Positions 50,276 to 59,335 are shown, numbered from the stretch's first letter. The stretch: DNA of 64,000 bases from JACDCA01 sp963810305 (GCA_963810305.1 CAWEMY010000004.1:262822-326821), one strand, 5' to 3'. Numbers and translations: made by a program. The notes: generated by a model from the letters alone, not told the origin.

Positions 50276-50974
50276 GTGCTGATCGCCCCTTCAATACTTG
50301 CCGCGGATTTCGCCGCGCTCGGCAAAGCGATCGCGGACGCAGAAGCGGGAGGCGCGGATCTGATCCACGTCGACGTCATGGACGGGCACTTCGTCCCGAA
50401 TCTCACCGTCGGTCCGCCGGTCGTGCGATCACTCAAGAAAGTGACGAAGGTGCCGCTCGACGTGCACCTGATGATCGAGGATCCCGACCGGTTCGCCGAG
50501 GAGTTCGTCCGGGCCGGCGCCGCGATGCTGTCGGTACACGTCGAGGTCCTGCCGCACCTGCACCGCTCGATCCAGTACATCAAGTCGCTTGGTGCCAAGG
50601 CCGGCGTCGCGATCAACCCGTCCACGCCGGTCTCGGCGCTCGAGGAGATTGCCGGAGATGTCGATCATGTCCTGGTCATGTCGGTGAACCCCGGGTTTGG
50701 CGGGCAGACCTTCATCCCCCGAAGCGAGTCTAAGATTCAGGCGATTCGGGCGCTGCTGGACGCCGCCGGCAATCCGGCACCGATCGAGGTGGACGGCGGG
50801 GTGGACGCGTCGAATGCGGCGCGTCTGGTCGCCGCCGGGGCCACGATCCTGGTGGCGGGGAACGCGATTTTTGGCACCCCTGATCCGGCAGCTGCCACGC
50901 GCGCTATCCGGGCGGCGGCAGGCCTGTCCCGCCAAAGCCAGGAGCGAAGCCCAAGGCGACGGCGGACCCGCTGA
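50276..50974 (+). CDS. rpe: Ribulose-phosphate 3-epimerase
   Basis: Interconverts ribulose 5-phosphate and xylulose 5-phosphate in the pentose phosphate pathway. TIM barrel with APSILAADFAALG, HVDVMDGHFVPNLTVGP, DVHLMIEDPD, VMSVNPGFGGQTF and EVDGGVDASNA, carrying the metal His and Asp ligands. 232 aa. GTG start at 50276, three bases after the PASTA stop. The C-terminal tail is unusually basic (PRRRRTR). Confidence 0.96.
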   Translation: MLIAPSILAADFAALGKAIADAEAGGADLIHVDVMDGHFVPNLTVGPPVVRSLKKVTKVPLDVHLMIEDPDRFAEEFVRAGAAMLSVHVEVLPHLHRSIQYIKSLGAKAGVAINPSTPVSALEEIAGDVDHVLVMSVNPGFGGQTFIPRSESKIQAIRALLDAAGNPAPIEVDGGVDASNAARLVAAGATILVAGNAIFGTPDPAAATRAIRAAAGLSRQSQERSPRRRRTR

Positions 50975-50976
50975 CC

Positions 50977-51372
50977 GTGCCGAACTCGGTCACACACCTG
51001 CGCGTGCGGTACGCTGAGACTGACAAGATGGGCGTGGTCTATTACGCCAATTACCTTGTCTGGTTCGAGGTGGCGCGAGCAGACCTGTTGCGGTCGCTCG
51101 GATGGAGTTACCGTGAAATGGAAGGAGCCGGTGTGATCCTGCCGGTGATCGAGGCGCACTGTGAGTACCAGCGCCCGGCGCGATACGACGACGAGATCGA
51201 GGTGAGGACGGAAGGATTGATGCTGTCGCCAGTTCGGATGCAGTTCAACTACACGGTGGTTCGGCACGCCGACGGCGTCATCGCGGCCGCGGGCCGCACG
51301 GTCCACGCCTCGGTCAGTCCGGAGGGACGCCCCTGCCGGCTGCCGGATCGTATCCGCGAGGTGTTCGCGTGA
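50977..51372 (+). CDS. ybgC: Acyl-CoA thioesterase, YbgC/4HBT family
   Basis: Hot-dog fold thioesterase. RVRYAETDKMGVVYYANYLVWFEVAR carries the catalytic Asp of the 4-hydroxybenzoyl-CoA/YbgC family. 131 aa, standard. In other bacteria YbgC is linked to the Tol-Pal system or phospholipid metabolism; no tol gene is seen here. GTG start; its stop overlaps the next GTG start (GTGA). Confidence 0.92.
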   Translation: MPNSVTHLRVRYAETDKMGVVYYANYLVWFEVARADLLRSLGWSYREMEGAGVILPVIEAHCEYQRPARYDDEIEVRTEGLMLSPVRMQFNYTVVRHADGVIAAAGRTVHASVSPEGRPCRLPDRIREVFA

Positions 51373-52316
51373 AGGCGCTCGTCACTGGCGTTGCGGGATT
51401 CATTGGGTCGCACCTCGCCGAGACGCTGCTCGCCGGGGGCTGGGAAGTCACTGGCGTCGACGCGTTCACCGATTACTACCCGCGGGCGATCAAAGAGGCG
51501 AACCTGGCCGGCCTCAGAGGTCGGCCCCGATTTCAGTTTCATGAGACGAGCCTGCAGCAGGCCGATCTCGGCCGCCTTCTCGATGGCAGAACGCACGTCT
51601 TTCATCTTGCGGCACAGGCGGGCGTTCGCAAGAGTTGGGGGCGGGACTTCCGGACCTACACCGACAACAACGTCGATGCGACACAGAGACTGCTCGAAGC
51701 GTGTCTCGGGCGACCGCTCGAGCGGTTCGTCTATGCATCGAGCTCCTCGCTGTATGGCGACAACGTGTCGTTGCCGATGCGCGAGGACGCGCTGCCGCAG
51801 CCGGTTTCTCCGTACGGCGTGACGAAACTGGCGGCCGAGCAACTCTGTTATCTGTATTTCGTGAATCACGCGCTGCCGACCGCTGCGTTGCGCTATTTCA
51901 CGGTGTATGGCCCTCGCCAGCGACCCGACATGGCGTTCCACCGGTTCATTCGGGCCTCACTCGACGGCGAACCGGTGACGCTCTACGGCGATGGCGAGCA
52001 GACGCGCGACTTCACCTACGTCGCGGACGCTGTGGCCGCAACCATTGCCGCCGGCGAGCGTGGTGTGCCGGGCCGCGCCTACAACGTTGGCGGCGGCTCC
52101 CGTGTCTCGATGAACCGGGTCATCGAGATCATCGGGCAAGTGGCCGGCAAGCCCCTCGAGGTCCGGCGTGAGCCGGCGCAAAAGGGCGATATGCGCGACA
52201 CCTATGCCGATACGTCGCTGGCGCGCTCGGATCTTGGATTTACCCCGAGCGTGACGCTCGAACAGGGAATTGAAGCGGAGTATCGATGGCTCTCGTCCGT
52301 GCCTGCCCGCGCGTGA
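51369..52316 (+). CDS. NAD-dependent sugar epimerase/dehydratase
   Basis: Extended short-chain dehydrogenase acting on nucleotide sugars. NAD motif VTGVAGFIGSHLAE (5-18), catalytic Ser and YxxxK in SPYGVTKLAAEQ, LRYFTVYGPRQRPDMAFHRF, and YGDGEQTRDFTYVADAV. 315 aa. Closest in pattern to UDP-glucose 4-epimerase or GDP/UDP-glucuronate epimerases; the sugar cannot be told. The GTG at 51369 overlaps the ybgC stop. Its end overlaps the bamD start by about 30 bases. Confidence 0.9.
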   Translation: MKALVTGVAGFIGSHLAETLLAGGWEVTGVDAFTDYYPRAIKEANLAGLRGRPRFQFHETSLQQADLGRLLDGRTHVFHLAAQAGVRKSWGRDFRTYTDNNVDATQRLLEACLGRPLERFVYASSSSLYGDNVSLPMREDALPQPVSPYGVTKLAAEQLCYLYFVNHALPTAALRYFTVYGPRQRPDMAFHRFIRASLDGEPVTLYGDGEQTRDFTYVADAVAATIAAGERGVPGRAYNVGGGSRVSMNRVIEIIGQVAGKPLEVRREPAQKGDMRDTYADTSLARSDLGFTPSVTLEQGIEAEYRWLSSVPARA

Positions 52317-53114
52317 TTCTGGCGCGGCTGTGTGTGTTTGTTGCGCTGGTCGCTCTGGCGGCGTGCTCGGGTGCGCCCAAGACGCCCTCCCTCCGGGGCG
52401 CTGGAGCCAGACAAGTTCCTGTTCGAGAACGGCACGTCCGCCCTCAACGACAAGCGCTGGCTCGCCGCGCGCGAATACTTCCGCCAGCTCGTCGACAGCT
52501 ATCCGCAGAGTCCGTACCGGGCGGACGCGAAGCTCGGCATCGCCGACACCTTCCTCGGCGAACGCACGGCTGAATCGAACGTTCTGGCGCTGAACGAATT
52601 CCGTGAGTTTCTGTCGTTCTACCCGACGCATGAACGGGCCGACTACGCGCAGTACAAGCTGGCGATGACGCACTTCTATCAGATGCGGGGACCGGAACGC
52701 GACCAGACCGAGACGAACGAGGCGATTGTCGAGCTGACGACCTTCATCCAGCGATATCCCAACAGCCAGCTGCTTCCGGAGGTGCGCGCCCGTCTCCGCG
52801 AGGCGCGGGACCGCTTCAGCATGCACGAGTACCGCGTCGGCGTCTTCTACTACCGTACCCAGAAGTGGTATCCCGGCGCGCTGGACCGGTTCCAGTCGCT
52901 ACTGAAAAGCGACCCCGAGTTCACCTACCGGGACGGGGTCTACTTCTATATGGCCCAGATCTTCCTCAAGGCCGAGCGCCCCGCTGAAGCGCTCCCGTAT
53001 CTCGACCGGCTGGTGAAAGAGTTCGAGAAGAGCGAATTCCTGGAAGAGGCAGCGAGACAGATCGAGGCGATCAAGAACGGCACGATCAAAGAAGTGAAGA
53101 AAGACAAGAGTTAA
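52286..53114 (+). CDS. bamD: Outer membrane assembly lipoprotein BamD-like (one frameshift)
   Basis: Part of the BAM complex that inserts outer-membrane proteins. The first frame has a lipoprotein signal with lipobox LAAC (VALVALAACSGAPK). A break near 52400 (GGGG run) leads into LEPDKFLFENGTSALNDKRW and TPR repeats (REYFRQLVDSYPQSPYRADA, FREFLSFYPTHERADYAQYK, FIQRYPNSQLLPEVRARLRE, RPAEALPYLDRLVKEFEKSE). One base removed gives about 275 aa. Its presence indicates a double-membraned cell. Confidence 0.9.
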
Positions 53115-53147
53115 CTTCTAACTCCTAACTTCTAACTCCTAACTGCC
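53111..53147. repeat. Seven-base array (TAACTTC/TAACTCC) after bamD
   Basis: About five units of seven bases begin in the stop region of bamD. The complementary-orientation array at 54663-54705 lies beyond the insertion sequence, so the two could once have formed one hairpin. Confidence 0.75.
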
Positions 53148-53165
53148 AAGTCCAATCAGCGCAGC

Positions 53166-54664
53166 TTAGCAGCCCGTGGCAAAACACTGAGTTCGGTGAC
53201 ACCACGGGGGCGATCTCTTCGGATACTCCAGCCCCCGCCCGTCGGCTCCGTTGAGTCTTCGTTCAAGATCGGGTAACGGCGCGATTCACGTCGGACTCAG
53301 GAGTGGGATTCCCACGGACATTATCCGGACGGCTGCGACAACCAGCACGGCGATCGCGGTATCCTGCCACCGCAGTCGCAGGTCTGCTCTCTCGTGGGCT
53401 GACGGAGGGGCGGCGGTGAAGGCCCCGGCCGCAGCAAACAGCCAGAATGCACTCTCGCCTACACGGGCCATCGCGAACCCCGCAATCGGAACGGGCTGGT
53501 TCACCAGGACGATCACGGCCGTTCCGATCAGCACAGGCAGCACCACTGCCGTGAGCGCCGTCGTCGCGTGACTTGCGCGCGGTGGTGTCCATCGCGCCAG
53601 CTCGCGCCCCGCGACGAACATCACCGCCGTTAGGACGATTGCTCCGAGGAGGCTTAGGGCGTAGCGCGCGCTCCCCGGCAGACCGAGCCAGTTCGCCACG
53701 TTGGAGAAGTCGCCGATGAAGGCCGCCGACATGAGGTTCCCGAAAAAGTGACTGATCCCGAACGCGGCCAGATACAGCAAGGGCATTGCGGCGGCCGAGC
53801 CCTGGAGTCTTCGATTTCGATAGGTGAGCCAGGCTGCGATGCCAAGCAGCAGACTTGCCACCGGACCGGCGACGCCGTACGCCGAACGTCCCGCGATAGT
53901 AGCCCTGTTCGCCGGATCGATGTTCACCCAGAAATGGTAGAGCGTCGTTTCGAGACCGAGCGCATACGCGGTCAGCGCATGGGCTGTCTCGTGCACGATG
54001 ATGACGAGCGTGTACACCGTTGCGAACCAGAGAATGCGTCGGAGCATTGAATCCTTGTCGAGAGTCTCTGGTCGCAGGACCTGCCGCGCAGTGCCGCACA
54101 TCCGTTCTACACGCGGCTGAATCAGATTCTCGACGACGCGGACTTCGATGGATACGTCGAGTCCCTGTGTCAGCGATTCTACGCTGACGAGATCGGCCGG
54201 CCTGGCCTGCCGCCCGGCCGCTACTTCCGTCTGCTGCTGATCGGGTACTTCGAGGGCTTGGACGCTGAACGCGCCATTGCGTGGCGCGCGGCAGACTCGT
54301 TTGCGCTCCGCGAGTTTCTCGGGGTGGTGCTGCCGGAAGCGCCGCCCGATCACTCGACAATCTCGCGCACGCGTCGCTTGATCGATCTGGAAACGCACGA
54401 GGCCGTCTTCACCTGGATGCTGCAGCGCCTGGCCGACGCCGACCTAGTGAAAGGGAAGACGGTCGGGATTGACGCGACGACGCTGGAGGCGAATGCCGCG
54501 CTGCGCAGCATCGTTCGTCGCGACGCCGGGGAGAGCTATCAGGACTTCTTGACCAAGCTGGCGCAGGCCTCGGGCCTCGAGACCCCCACACGCGCCGATC
54601 TCGCCCGCATCGACGCCGTCGTGCTCGTCGCCGCGCGAGAAACCGCTTTCACCACGGGCTGTTA
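53166..54664. mobile_element. Degraded IS1182/IS5-like element with an internal passenger gene
   Basis: Left end TAGCAGCCCGTGGCAAAAC (from 53167). The right end, read from 54664 on the minus strand, is TAACAGCCCGTGGTGAAAGC; the shared core is CAGCCCGTGG. Between them lie an M50-like gene (minus) and a transposase fragment (plus). The ends fit imperfect terminal inverted repeats. The 97 bases from 53189 to the M50 stop hold nothing recognisable. Confidence 0.6.
53286..54047 (-). CDS. M50-like (site-2 protease-type) membrane metalloprotease
   Basis: 253 aa, mostly hydrophobic, with about six transmembrane helices. The first helix contains HETAH (19-23, HExxH) in VIIVHETAHALTAYALG, and a second conserved block is GVAGPVASLLLGIA. 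The ATG at 54047 starts the hydrophobic region; upstream in-frame codons are antisense to the transposase fragment and are not used. It lies between the two ends of an insertion-sequence remnant, reversed relative to the transposase, so it may be a passenger gene. Substrate unknown. A classical NPDG-type motif is not clear, so it could be a non-peptidase relative. Confidence 0.7.
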   Translation of the reverse strand: MLRRILWFATVYTLVIIVHETAHALTAYALGLETTLYHFWVNIDPANRATIAGRSAYGVAGPVASLLLGIAAWLTYRNRRLQGSAAAMPLLYLAAFGISHFFGNLMSAAFIGDFSNVANWLGLPGSARYALSLLGAIVLTAVMFVAGRELARWTPPRASHATTALTAVVLPVLIGTAVIVLVNQPVPIAGFAMARVGESAFWLFAAAGAFTAAPPSAHERADLRLRWQDTAIAVLVVAAVRIMSVGIPLLSPT

Positions 54665-54665
54665 G
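54061..54665 (+). pseudogene. Transposase fragment, DUF772/IS1182-like
   Basis: In frame from about 54061 without a start codon: HPFYTRLNQILDDADFDGYV, RPGLPPGRYFRLLLIGYFEG, DAERAIAWRAADSFALREFL, PDHSTISRTRRLID and VGIDATTLEANAAL. This is the N-terminal InsH/DUF772 half of an IS1182 or IS5-type transposase. The very N-terminus is missing. After TRADLARIDAV the frame leaves the family and stops at 54665, so the catalytic C-terminal half is deleted. Non-functional remnant. Confidence 0.85.
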
Positions 54666-54705
54666 AGGTTAGAAGTTAGAGGTTAGAGGTTAGAGGTTAG
54701 AAGTG
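54663..54705. repeat. Seven-base array (TTAGAGG/TTAGAAG) at the pgsA end
   Basis: Six units of TTAGAGG or TTAGAAG. The array runs into the last codons of pgsA (VTSNL and stop), so the repeat has replaced the native C-terminal end. Confidence 0.75.
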
Positions 54706-55262
54706 ACTCTGGTCGAGAGCACGCCGTTGAACCGGCGATAGTAGTCGATCGCGGATATCACGGCGGTGATGACGGCGGCCCACAACGCGATCCTGCCGAT
54801 CACGTAAAACGCCTGAAGGTGATCGTGCCCCAGGATCAGCGCGAGGATCGCGGTGACCTGCGCCGCCATCTTCACCTTGCCGAGCGGCGAGGCCGGGATC
54901 ACGACGCCGCGGGCCCAGGCCACGGCGCGCAGCACGGTCACCGCAAATTCGCGTCCCAGGATCACCGCGACCATCCACGCCGGGGCCACATCCATCTGCA
55001 CCAGTGACACGAGGGCTGCCGTCACCAGCAGTTTGTCTGCGACCGGATCGAGGAGTTGCCCGAGCGTCGTCACCTGATGGCGCCGTCGGGCGAGGTAGCC
55101 GTCCAGCCAATCGGTGAACGACGCCACGGCGAAGATCAGGGCGCCGACGAGTTCCTTCCGGACCCCCAGGACCAGGCGGCCTTCGAATTTCGTCAGCAGC
55201 ACGACGACGAGCAGCGGCACCAGGAAGATGCGGGCGAGGCTGAGCGCATTCGGCAGATTCAT
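54690..55262 (-). CDS. pgsA: CDP-diacylglycerol-glycerol-3-phosphate 3-phosphatidyltransferase
   Basis: Makes phosphatidylglycerol phosphate at the inner membrane. The CDP-alcohol phosphotransferase motif spans about 51-76 (DWLDGYLARRR, then GQLLDPVADK). 190 aa with about five hydrophobic helices and the family N-terminus MNLPNALSLARIFLVPLL. The last residues come from a heptamer repeat. It converges on bamD across the IS remnant. Confidence 0.95.
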   Translation of the reverse strand: MNLPNALSLARIFLVPLLVVVLLTKFEGRLVLGVRKELVGALIFAVASFTDWLDGYLARRRHQVTTLGQLLDPVADKLLVTAALVSLVQMDVAPAWMVAVILGREFAVTVLRAVAWARGVVIPASPLGKVKMAAQVTAILALILGHDHLQAFYVIGRIALWAAVITAVISAIDYYRRFNGVLSTRVTSNL

Positions 55263-55364
55263 GCGGCCTGTGTCACTTTACTTCACCTCCGTGGGACGCC
55301 ATGCTCGGTCGGCGCATTCCGCATTCCGCGTACCGCATTCCGGGGAGTATCATGAAGGGCTGAC

Positions 55365-56423
55365 ATGAAGGCCATTCTTCTCGCCGGGGGCAGGGGCACG
55401 CGCCTGCGCCCGCTCACCGTCCACACGCCGAAACCGATCGTACCGATTTTCAACCGGCCGTTCCTCCACTATCAGATCGATCAGCTCCGGCAGGTGCCGG
55501 AGGTTGACGAGGTCATTCTCAGCCTCAATTACCAGCCGCGAAGGATCGAAGAGATCCTCGGGGAGGGCGAAGGCCTTGGCGTCCGCATTCGCTACGTGGT
55601 CGAGCCGATGCCCCTTGGCACCGGCGGCGCGATCCGCTACGCGGGGGATCAGCTCACCGAATCAGTGATCGTCTTCAACGGCGACGTGCTCACCCAGGTG
55701 GACGTGAACGCCGTGCTGAAACTGCACCGCGAGCGGAAGGCCAAGGCGACGATCGTTCTCTCGCCCGTCGACAATCCGCGCGCCTACGGCCTGGTCGAAA
55801 CGGACCCCCGAGGCAACATTCAGCGCTTTCTCGAGAAGCCCGGAGACGACGAGATCACCTGCAACACGATCAACGCCGGCATTTACGTGCTGGAGCCGGA
55901 TACTTTCGAACGGATCCCGAAGGACATCGCGTGGTCGATCGAGCGCAGCTACTTCCCGTCGCTGATCGAACGCCACGAGACCTTCGTGGCCTACATCGAC
56001 AACGGATACTGGATCGACATTGGCACGCCGGCGAAATACCTGCAGGTGCATCGCGACATCATGGACGGCCGGTACGCCGCGCCGCCGTTTGCCGGCCTCC
56101 CGGCGGGCGGCTCGTGGATCGCGCCTGACGCGAGGATCGAGGACGGAGTCGATCTGCACGGACCCTGCTTCATCGACGAGGGGGTGGTGGTGAAGGCCGG
56201 GGCGCGGATCATGCCCTACTCGGTCATCGGCCGCCAGACCCACGTGGAAGAAGGAGCGATCATCGACGGGTCGATCATCTGGCCGAACGGCTGGATCGGC
56301 CCGGAGGCCGCCGTGCACGGTTCGATCCTCGGCCGCAACTGCCACCTCGGACGCAGCGTCTCGGTGGTCACGCCGGCAGTGCTCGGCGACAAGACAGTCC
56401 TTACCGATTACAGCAAGGTATGA
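55365..56423 (+). CDS. Sugar-1-phosphate nucleotidyltransferase with left-handed beta-helix tail
   Basis: Activates a sugar phosphate to an NDP-sugar, most likely mannose-1-phosphate guanylyltransferase given the next gene. MKAILLAGGRGTRLRPLT is the nucleotide motif; PKPIVPIFNRPFLHYQID, FNGDVLT (metal Asp) and EKPGDDE are present. The C-terminal third has hexapeptide repeats (WIAPDARIEDGVDLHGPCFI and following). 352 aa. Its end overlaps the mutase start by ATGA. Nucleotide and sugar choice are inferred. Confidence 0.9.
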   Translation: MKAILLAGGRGTRLRPLTVHTPKPIVPIFNRPFLHYQIDQLRQVPEVDEVILSLNYQPRRIEEILGEGEGLGVRIRYVVEPMPLGTGGAIRYAGDQLTESVIVFNGDVLTQVDVNAVLKLHRERKAKATIVLSPVDNPRAYGLVETDPRGNIQRFLEKPGDDEITCNTINAGIYVLEPDTFERIPKDIAWSIERSYFPSLIERHETFVAYIDNGYWIDIGTPAKYLQVHRDIMDGRYAAPPFAGLPAGGSWIAPDARIEDGVDLHGPCFIDEGVVVKAGARIMPYSVIGRQTHVEEGAIIDGSIIWPNGWIGPEAAVHGSILGRNCHLGRSVSVVTPAVLGDKTVLTDYSKV

Positions 56424-57775
56424 GCATCAATCCCAACATCTTCAAGGCCTACGACATTCGCGGGCTCTATCCATCCGAAATCAACGAGGACGCCGCGCGT
56501 CTGATCGGGCGTGGCTTCGTCAGCTATCTTGGGGCGAAGCGAATCGCCGTGTCGCGTGACATGCGGCTATCCTCGCCGTCGCTCGCCGCGGCGTTCATCG
56601 ACGGAGCGACTGCGCAGGGAGCCGACGTCGTCGACTACGGAATGATGGGCACGGACATGATGTACTTCGCCGTGGCCAGCGACGGTCATGACGGCGGCGT
56701 TCAGATCACGGCGTCCCACAACCCGAAGGAGTACAACGGCATCAAGATGGTGCGCCGCGAAGCGTTTCCGTTGAGTGGCGATGCCGGGATCGGCGACATC
56801 CGCGACATGATCGCGGCGAACAAGCTACCGCCGCCGGCGCAAAAGCGTGGCAGCGTCACCACCAAGAACGTCGTGGACGATTACATCGCCCGCGTCATGT
56901 CGTTCATCGATCCGTCGATCATCAAGCCGTTCAACGTCGTGCTCGACGCCGGCAACGGCATCGCCGGCATGGTGGCGCCGAAGCTCTTCGACCGGTTGCC
57001 GTGCAGAACGACGAGGCTGTGCTTCGAGGTGGACGGCACCTTTCCCAATCACGAAGCCAATCCCCTCATCGAGGAAAATCGTCGCGACATCGTCGAGCGC
57101 GTGAAGAAAGACAAGGCCGACATCGGGATCGCGTGGGACGGCGATGCCGACCGCTGCTTCTTCATCGACGGCGACGGCGAGTTCGTTGCTGGAGATTTCA
57201 TCACCGCGCTTCTCGGTGAGTCGGCACTGTTGAAGCATCCGGGGGCGAAGATTGTCTACGACGTTCGCGCCAGCTATGCGGTGAAAGACACGGCGGCGAA
57301 GTACGGCGGGACCGCGCTGATGAACCGCGTCGGCCATGCCTTTTTCAAGCAGCGGATGCGTGAAGAGGGGGCGATCTTCGGCGGCGAGGTCACCGGACAC
57401 TACTACTTCCGCGACTATTTCTACGCCGACAACGGGTTCATCCCGGCGCTGCTGATCCTGGAGCTGATGTCCCGCAAGGGGCAGACGCTCAGCCAGCTGC
57501 TCGCGCCCCTTCGTGCCAAGTACTTCATCTCCGGTGAGATCAACACCAAGCTGAGTGACATGAGCCTGATCCCGGCGAAGCTCGATGCGCTGTCGGCGAA
57601 ATACGTCGACGGCCGCGTCTACTCACTCGACGGAATCTCGGCGGAGTTCCCCGACTGGCACTTCAACGTCCGCGCGTCGAACACCGAGCCGATGCTCCGT
57701 CTGAATCTCGAAGCGACAACGCCGGCGTTGATGGAACAGAAACGCGACGAAGTGCTCGCGTTCATTCGTTCGTAG
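56420..57775 (+). CDS. manB: Phosphomannomutase/phosphoglucomutase
   Basis: Interconverts hexose 6- and 1-phosphates. FKAYDIRGLYPSEI, catalytic phosphoserine Ser99 in TASHNPKEYNG, metal loop GDADRCF, sugar loop GEVTGHYYF, and phosphate-binding RASNTEPMLRL. 451 aa, full length. It overlaps the nucleotidyltransferase gene by ATGA, a pathway pair for NDP-mannose or NDP-glucose. The TAG stop lies inside a GTAGTCCAG repeat. Confidence 0.95.
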   Translation: MSINPNIFKAYDIRGLYPSEINEDAARLIGRGFVSYLGAKRIAVSRDMRLSSPSLAAAFIDGATAQGADVVDYGMMGTDMMYFAVASDGHDGGVQITASHNPKEYNGIKMVRREAFPLSGDAGIGDIRDMIAANKLPPPAQKRGSVTTKNVVDDYIARVMSFIDPSIIKPFNVVLDAGNGIAGMVAPKLFDRLPCRTTRLCFEVDGTFPNHEANPLIEENRRDIVERVKKDKADIGIAWDGDADRCFFIDGDGEFVAGDFITALLGESALLKHPGAKIVYDVRASYAVKDTAAKYGGTALMNRVGHAFFKQRMREEGAIFGGEVTGHYYFRDYFYADNGFIPALLILELMSRKGQTLSQLLAPLRAKYFISGEINTKLSDMSLIPAKLDALSAKYVDGRVYSLDGISAEFPDWHFNVRASNTEPMLRLNLEATTPALMEQKRDEVLAFIRS

Positions 57776-57815
57776 TCCAGCCGTTCGCTGCATCGAGTCC
57801 AGCCCTTAGGGCTGC
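57772..57815. repeat. Two copies of the GTAGTCCAG / AGCCCTTAGGGCT repeat
   Basis: GTAGTCCAG at 57772-57780 includes the manB stop. A second copy, GAGTCCAGCCCTTAGGGCT, starts at 57795. Same family as 22306-22330 and 547-571. Confidence 0.7.
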
Positions 57816-59067
57816 TCGACATGTGTAAAATGACGTGTCTCGTCAGATGCGGGCTTAGCATAGTGGTAATGCTCTGGCTTCCCAAGCCAGCTAGACGGGT
57901 TCGATCCCCGTAGCCCGCTCCACTCAACTTCTTCCCTCGCAAGTACTTCCGGTCGCCGGCCGTCTCGCGTGTCCAGAATATCTCCAAAATTCTCGAGCGG
58001 TTCGAGGCCGGATTGTCGCCCATCGAGCAACCGGATCGCGTCTTCCGTTGCCGCGGGACTCAGGTGCATGTAGCGCTGCGTCGTCGACAGGTCCGCGTGC
58101 CGGCCAACTCCTGGATCGCGCGCGCCGGTGCGCCCTTCATCGCCAGGTGTGAACAGAACGTGTGCCGCAGGATGTGCACGCCCTGCTCGAGACCCGCCAC
58201 GCGCTGAGCCCCACGCACCGCCTTGATGACACGATCGCGCGTGATCGGCGCGCCGTCTGGCAGGCACAACACCCGCTCCGATCGCAGATGCCGGGAGCCT
58301 TCAGGGCGGCGGTCAGTCGCTGCGTCATCGGCAGCTGACGGGACCGTCCACCTTTCGGCACGCGTCACGTGACCTCGCCAATCGGATCGCTGCACGGTGA
58401 GCCGTCGCGCGGCCAGGTCGATATCGCGCCATTCGAGCGCGACGATCTCGCCCAGCCGCAGACCCGCATCACCGCCCAACAACACCATCAGGTACGCCTC
58501 CGCTCCGCGCTTCCGCGCGCTGCTCAACAACCGCTCGTACTGATCGAAGTCGTGAAACCCCATCGTCTTCTTCGGATTGGGCAACAACTTGATCGCGCAC
58601 GGCAGCCGCTCGAGCTCGCCCCATTCGACCGCCTTCTTCAGCAACGTGCTCAGCACCGTGAGCACGTTGTTGACGGTTTTCGGGGCGCGCTCAGACAGCG
58701 CCAGTTTCAGCCGCTGCACCTGTTCATTCGTGATCGCGTCGAGACGCTTGGGACCGAGCGTCGGAATCAAGTGCCATTTCAAGATCGATTCGACCCCGGC
58801 GATCCCGCTCGGTTTGTGACGGTTCGCCCGTGCGTGACCGTCGACGAATCTCGGCGCGAACGCTTCGAGTGTGGGCACCTCCTTGGTCGCCGTCGGCGGA
58901 CCGTGCTGCAGCAGGTGCCGCTCGCGGTCCTGCGCCCATCGCTGCGCCGCCGATTTCGAGAAGCGGGACGCGCGTTTCCGCTCTCGATATTGACTGCCGT
59001 CCGGAAGCCGGATCGTGATGTCCACTTCCCAGCCACCGCTTCGATACGGTCGTAGTGTGATGCTCAT
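57806..59067 (-). pseudogene. int: Tyrosine recombinase (phage-type integrase), three frameshifts
   Basis: Start ATG 59067 (MSITLRPYRSGGWEVDIT), an N-terminal arm-type domain and a SAM-like core-binding domain (GIAGVESILKWHLIPTLGP). The catalytic domain has Arg in GDAGLRLGEIVALEW, HILRHTFCSHLA (HxxR), and Tyr in HADLSTTQRYMHLSP. The frame changes near 58353 (one base extra), 58285 (one missing) and 58103 (one missing). After the tyrosine the open frame runs on through the antisense of tRNA-Gly to a stop at 57806. It belongs to an integrated element; whether it is active depends on whether the shifts are real. Confidence 0.85.
57849..57922 (+). tRNA. tRNA-Gly (anticodon CCC)
   Basis: A 74-base cloverleaf: acceptor GCGGGCT (57849-57855) pairs with AGCCCGC (57912-57918); anticodon stem CTGGC/GCCAG with loop TTCCCAA gives CCC; the T arm holds GGTTCGATCC; the encoded CCA ends at 57922. 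Decodes GGG. An integrase gene lies just downstream on the other strand, and its reading frame runs antisense through this tRNA, so it is a likely integration site. Confidence 0.95.
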
Positions 59068-59073
59068 CGCCGT

Positions 59074-59335
59074 TTACTCCTCCGGCGATGGCGCGCGCTT
59101 CTGGTGCAGCCAGTGTAGCAGGTCGTCCGAGCGGAACAAGCACGCGTCGACGAATGCGGATGACGCCCGGCAATTGGCGACGTCCGATCATCGCGTAAAT
59201 CGCGCGCCGTGTCGTTCGCAACAACGCCGCTGCTTCGTCGACGGTCAGCAGGACAGGAAGCGACTCGCGAGCGCGACGCTGAAACGCGCGCCCGTCACCC
59301 AAGTTTCCGGCGCCGTTGTCGACAGTGAATTGCAC
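59074..59335 (-). CDS. Excisionase-like helix-turn-helix protein (one frameshift)
   Basis: About 86 aa. LLTVDEAAALLRTTRRAIYAMIGRRQLPGVIRIRRR is a MerR/excisionase-type DNA-binding domain. A single extra base near 59137 (a TT pair) separates it from the expected end RSDDLLHWLHQKR. The stop lies six bases before the integrase start, so the pair forms an xis-int operon. The N-terminal 25 residues are untypical and the start may be later. Confidence 0.75.

Noticed and set aside
53286..54398. A 370-residue version of the M50-like protein starting at 54398
   Set aside because: The extra 117 residues are antisense to the transposase fragment. The hydrophobic protein starts naturally at the ATG 54047.
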